From a bacterium (lineage in GTDB: Bacteria; Patescibacteriota; Minisyncoccia; Portnoybacterales; JAGGTM01), in NCBI GenBank assembly GCA_021163745.1, contig JAGGTM010000044.1, forward strand, positions 1-33,743: DNA of 33,743 nucleotides, given 5' to 3'. Both the position numbers and the translations under genes were made by a program. The notes under the pieces were generated by a model. It did not search any database. It was not told where the DNA came from and was given only the letters and a program-made list of their open reading frames with translations. This document shows positions 30,823-33,743 of the stretch, piece after piece; positions within the stretch are counted from its first letter, which is position 1, and every line of letters starts with the position of its first letter.

Positions 30823-30930
30823 CAGGAAAACTATAGCGTAAAGCTTAAAGCTAATTTATTTAAATTACAAATTACAAATCCCAAATCCCAAACAAATTCA
30901 AAATTCAAATGTTCAAAATTCAAAATGAAT

Positions 30931-30984
30931 ACCCCTCCCCCCTCATTCTCCCCCCTCAAAGAGGGGGGAGATTAAGAGGGGGGT
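30931..30984. repeat. C-rich palindrome
   Basis: Inner perfect 10-bp arms CTCCCCCCTC (30948-30957) and GAGGGGGGAG (30961-30970), outer ACCCCTCCCCCC against GAGGGGGGT. Confidence 0.75.
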
Positions 30985-31093
30985 CTCCTCCGCCGTAATT
31001 TTGTTCCAGAAAGCTAAGGCTGTTCTAATTATTGAGAGTAAATTCTGAGTTTTCTCGCAACCCTATTTGTGTGACAAAATTACGGCGGGGGAG
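30985..31093. mobile_element. 109-bp inverted-repeat (MITE-like) element
   Basis: Terminal arms of 19 nt, CTCCTCCGCCGTAATTTTG (30985-31003) and its complement at 31075-31093 with one mismatch, enclose 71 bp of unrelated non-repeat sequence. It interrupts the run of C-rich palindromes. No transposase is in the window and no clear target duplication could be assigned, so mobility is inference. Confidence 0.45.
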
Positions 31094-31116
31094 GATTAAA
31101 GTAAGACCACTTCAAT

Positions 31117-31145
31117 TCCTCCCCCTCCCCTTGGGAGGGGGAGGA
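31117..31145. repeat. C-rich palindrome
   Basis: Perfect 13-bp arms TCCTCCCCCTCCC / GGGAGGGGGAGGA around CTT, followed by GGATTAAGGAGGGGG and then TTTTGAATTTTG, the same exit as at 15770. Confidence 0.75.
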
Positions 31146-31306
31146 TTAAGGAGGGGGAGGGTATTTTGAATTTTGCTTTGCCCTTGTAATTTGCGAAGCA
31201 AATTGTTTAGGGAGTTTTGACTTTTGAGATTTGAGATAAATTAGTTTTGAATTTTGGATTTTGGTCATTTGGATTTATTTGGGATTTGTGATTTGTAATT
31301 TGGAAT

Positions 31307-31612
31307 TTATTTATACTTGTATCTTTCAATCTGCCTTATTAAACTTTCCTTAATTTCGTCTATGGCTAAATAAATATCCCAACTTTCTGATTCTGCACGA
31401 AGAAGTTTTCCGGGCAAAGAAATATTTGCTTCTGCATAATAAACATTCCCTTTTCTATGATGCCTGCTTGGTTTCCCCACTTCTACTTCTATCTTGACTA
31501 CTTCTTGGTCTATTCTTTTCAAAAATTTCGTTAAGCCACCAATACGCTTTTCTATGTATTCTTTAATAGACGGAGATAAATCTATATTAGTTGTTTTGAT
31601 AATAATCTGCAT
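31307..31612 (-). CDS. hpf: Ribosome hibernation factor, short HPF/RaiA type
   Basis: A 101-aa protein of the sigma-54 modulation/S30Ae family: MQIIIKTTNIDLSPSIKEYI, KRIGGLTKFLKR, VEVGKPSRHHRKGNVYYAEA and LRAESESWDIYLAIDEIKESL. Short HPF/RaiA proteins bind the 30S decoding region of idle ribosomes. The dimerising C-terminal domain of long HPF is absent. ATG at 31612 with an extended -10 promoter 10 nt upstream, so the mRNA should be almost leaderless and the gene separately controlled from murB. Confidence 0.94.
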   Translation of the reverse strand: MQIIIKTTNIDLSPSIKEYIEKRIGGLTKFLKRIDQEVVKIEVEVGKPSRHHRKGNVYYAEANISLPGKLLRAESESWDIYLAIDEIKESLIRQIERYKYK

Positions 31613-31622
31613 AATTTATTGT

Positions 31623-31631
31623 ATTATATCA
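31623..31631 (-). promoter_or_regulatory. Extended -10 promoter of hpf
   Basis: Minus strand TGATATAAT: TATAAT at 31628-31623 with the TG extension. The -35 region is T-rich without a clear hexamer. The ATG is 10 nt after the -10 box. Confidence 0.55.
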
Positions 31632-31671
31632 CATACATAATGATAGAAAAATGTGAATAACTTTGACAAAA

Positions 31672-32610
31672 TTAAAATCCCAAATATTCGATTTCCTCTT
31701 CCAATTTAATGTTGAATTTTTTCATTATTTCCTTTTTAATTAAATTTATCAAAGCAATTACGTCTTTTGCTTTAGCATTTCCCAAATTAATAATAAAGTT
31801 GCTGTGTTTTTTTGAAATCATCGCTCCACCTACTTTTGCTCCCTTCAATCCGCATTTTTCTATTAAATATGCAGAAGGTATAGATCCGCATTTTTTAAAT
31901 CTCTCAACCTCCTTTATTCCTTTAACTTTCTTAAAATCATTATCTATAAAAAAATTTTTAAAAATACATCCTGCCGAATAAAATTCCAATGGCTGATTTT
32001 TTCTTTTTTGGCTTAAGTATTTTTGCATTAACCTTTTTACATAATCTTTTTTTGCTTTTTTAAATTTCAAATTAGCGGAAATAATTATCAAATTTCTATC
32101 CTTTTTAAATATACTTCCCCTGTAAATAAATCGGCAATCTCTGTTTTTATATATCAATTCTCTTCGGCTGCCCAAATCTATAACCTTTACATCTTTTACT
32201 AACTCTGAAATGGAATGAGAAAAAGCACCTACATTTCCGTATATTGCTCCCCCTATCGTTCCGGGAATCCCTACTGCCCATTCTAAGCCACTCAAATTAT
32301 TTTTTGCTAAGTAATTTATTACATTACTCAACTTTTCACCTGAAAAGACCTGCACAATTCTATTTTTAAATATAATCCCGGAAATTTCTATTTTTATCAC
32401 CAATCCATCAAAACCTTTATCGCTTACCAATAAATTACTTCCTCCGCCTAAAATAAAAAATTTTAAATTATTTTTATGCGCAAACTCTATTGCTTTTCTT
32501 AACTGCGAACTGCTTTCTGCCACAAAAAAATATTTAGCAGGTCCACCAATTCTAAAACTGGTATAACGAGAAAGCAAAACATTTCTTTGAAAATTTAATT
32601 TATTTATCAT
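31672..32610 (-). CDS. murB: UDP-N-acetylenolpyruvoylglucosamine reductase (MurB)
   Basis: A 312-aa FAD enzyme that reduces the MurA product to UDP-MurNAc. The FAD domain shows FFILGGGSNLLVSDKGFDG and GLEWAVGIPGTIGGAIYGNVG; the substrate domain has YRGSIFKKD. The catalytic proton-donor position, Ser in E. coli, is Cys in YSAGCIFKNF, a known natural variant. The C-terminal catalytic Glu lies in LEEEIEYLGF. ATG at 32610 overlaps the end of the upstream gene by 11 bp. Together with murA it gives the full UDP-MurNAc branch. Confidence 0.96.
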   Translation of the reverse strand: MINKLNFQRNVLLSRYTSFRIGGPAKYFFVAESSSQLRKAIEFAHKNNLKFFILGGGSNLLVSDKGFDGLVIKIEISGIIFKNRIVQVFSGEKLSNVINYLAKNNLSGLEWAVGIPGTIGGAIYGNVGAFSHSISELVKDVKVIDLGSRRELIYKNRDCRFIYRGSIFKKDRNLIIISANLKFKKAKKDYVKRLMQKYLSQKRKNQPLEFYSAGCIFKNFFIDNDFKKVKGIKEVERFKKCGSIPSAYLIEKCGLKGAKVGGAMISKKHSNFIINLGNAKAKDVIALINLIKKEIMKKFNIKLEEEIEYLGF

Positions 32611-33743
32611 TTTTTGAAAACTCTACATATCCATTTAACAATCTCTCTCTCATTATTCTATCCAAAAACTCTTCTCCCATATATTCGGCAAATATCTTAT
32701 TCCACAAAGCGTCACAAAAATGATATAGATACATTTCCTTAACCGGCTTATTTCTTAATAAAGAAATGCCAATATCAATTAAATCAAAACTCACAAGAAT
32801 ATCTTTTTTAAGGCTTTTAGAATAAAAATAATCTGCAACCCAGCCCAAATCTTTCCAAAAATCCAACTCCAGCTCAGGATGTTTTTTGCTAAATTCATCC
32901 AATACTTTATAAAAATTCGTGTAATGCAAAACTTCTGGAGAAATATGAGGCTCAAACAAACGAGAATCATTCATATTTTTCTTACCTAAATAAGTATTAA
33001 CTATCCTCCAACTAATCTTATTCTTATCAGGCAGCGGGAAGCTTGAGGTTTCTACCTTTAAAATAGAAATTAATTTTTTGGAAAAATCTTTGCGGTCTTT
33101 TACCATTTCAAAAATTAAAGAATGCCAGTGCACTTCATAAAGATAATGTAGAACCATAAAAAATAAATAGAGGACTTCACCGCTGTTTAAAGATGGAACC
33201 GGAATTACAAAAACTACACCTAACTCTTTTAAATGACTCATATGATGTAGCTTTTTCCCTAAAAATCTTTGTCCAACCCCTCTCCATCTTTCAGGAAGAA
33301 CTCTCGCTTCTGTCTCTCTTATCTCAAAATCTTCTGGGCTTAAATTTTTGTAAGATTTTAAAAATATATTATTCAACCAATCGGGATCTTCTGCAAACCT
33401 CAATGCGCAAAATATTTCTATAATATCTTCGTTATCCAACATTTTCTTTATATTAGAACCATATCCCAAACTGTTCATAATAGATTTTGGAGGATTTTTA
33501 TAAAGCAAATCTCTTGCCTTCTCTTTTTTTAAATAAAATCCATTCAATGGCTTTATGAGATTATAAATGGAATTAACAATAGAAGAACACCCTGTCTGAG
33601 AACCCAAATCTGGACTTCCAAAATAAGAAAATAAACTTTTATCATCACATAATGCTTTATCTAATAAGCTCCTGTACAAAACTTCCGCTTCTGGTTTTTT
33701 TAAAAATCCCAATTCTCTTAACCTCTCATTGATTTTCTCTTCC
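32600..33743 (-). CDS. Unknown protein (partial, 5' end beyond the window)
   Basis: The reading frame is open to the right edge (..EEKINERLRELGFLKKP), so the true start lies outside; a TTG at 33712 is not taken as the start. At least 380 residues are visible. The protein is soluble-looking and helical, with aromatic-rich stretches (VLYLFFMVLHYLYEVHWHSL, ELDFWKDLGWVADYFYSK) and a segment ETEARVLPERWRGVGQRFLG. I do not recognise the family and see no catalytic signature. It overlaps murB by 11 bp, so it is probably co-transcribed and translationally coupled with it. Confidence 0.8.
   Translation of the reverse strand, partial: EEKINERLRELGFLKKPEAEVLYRSLLDKALCDDKSLFSYFGSPDLGSQTGCSSIVNSIYNLIKPLNGFYLKKEKARDLLYKNPPKSIMNSLGYGSNIKKMLDNEDIIEIFCALRFAEDPDWLNNIFLKSYKNLSPEDFEIRETEARVLPERWRGVGQRFLGKKLHHMSHLKELGVVFVIPVPSLNSGEVLYLFFMVLHYLYEVHWHSLIFEMVKDRKDFSKKLISILKVETSSFPLPDKNKISWRIVNTYLGKKNMNDSRLFEPHISPEVLHYTNFYKVLDEFSKKHPELELDFWKDLGWVADYFYSKSLKKDILVSFDLIDIGISLLRNKPVKEMYLYHFCDALWNKIFAEYMGEEFLDRIMRERLLNGYVEFSKNDK

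Larger units (their letters stand above)
30730..31306. repeat. Intergenic repeat island 6 (hpf to small basic gene)
   Basis: The densest island: CAAATTCAAAAT words, GCGCAAAG words, the 32-nt palindrome (30791-30822), two C-rich palindromes (30931-30984, 31117-31145) and a 109-bp inverted-repeat element (30985-31093) wedged between them. No gene is credible between 30608 and 31306. Confidence 0.85.

Overview
The window is AT-rich DNA in which every gene but one lies on the minus strand. It reads as a chromosomal segment of a Candidate Phyla Radiation (Patescibacteria) bacterium, most likely of the Parcubacteria type. This assignment is an inference. It rests on pared-down housekeeping proteins (a prolyl-tRNA synthetase without its editing insertion, an alanyl-tRNA synthetase without its C-terminal domain, short L13, a delta' subunit without its zinc module), on CPR-style envelope genes (FtsA/PilM-like protein next to a baseplate-J-like membrane protein, a PEGA protein), and on UGA being used as a normal stop (rpmJ and the gene ending at 6587).

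Layout from left to right: a cell-shape cluster mreB-mreC-mreD (mreD cut by the window edge) with proS, rseP, frr and holB upstream of it in the same direction; an unrecognised basic 429-aa protein with an unusually strong ribosome binding site; two family-4 glycosyltransferases separated by an AbiE-type toxin-antitoxin pair with its own promoter and a perfect inverted-repeat operator; a second mreB; murA; an L,D-transpeptidase; the single plus-strand gene (PEGA protein). Then comes a complete alpha-operon-type cluster, read leftward: infA, rpmJ, rpsM, rpsK, rpsD, rpoA, rplQ, rplM, rpsI. Upstream of it are the baseplate-J-like protein, the FtsA-like protein, alaS, mnmA, a 2[4Fe-4S] ferredoxin, a polyprenyl diphosphate synthase, speD, a tiny Lys/Arg/Thr-rich histone-tail-like protein, hpf, murB and a partial unknown gene.

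The functional theme is envelope building (MreBCD, MurA, MurB, L,D-transpeptidase, lipid-chain synthase, glycosyltransferases, RseP) plus translation (ribosomal proteins, two aaRSs, IF-1, RRF, HPF, MnmA). No tRNA, rRNA, CRISPR array, transposase or prophage gene was seen.

The most unusual part is non-coding. Six intergenic islands (1071-1460, 3893-4014, 12754-13322, 15589-15905, about 22040-22417, 30730-31306) are built almost wholly from shared short 'words' (CAAATTCAAAAT-like and GCGCAAAGCTCAAAG-like) wrapped around several families of GC-rich palindromes, some nested in each other. One 32-nt palindrome occurs five times and a 29-nt stretch is identical in two islands. Separately, gaps inside the ribosomal-protein cluster hold long hairpins, the best a five-helix hairpin between rpsD and rpoA. 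No known element was recognised in either set. Several promoters place the -10 box only 6-10 nt before the start codon, which suggests leaderless mRNAs.
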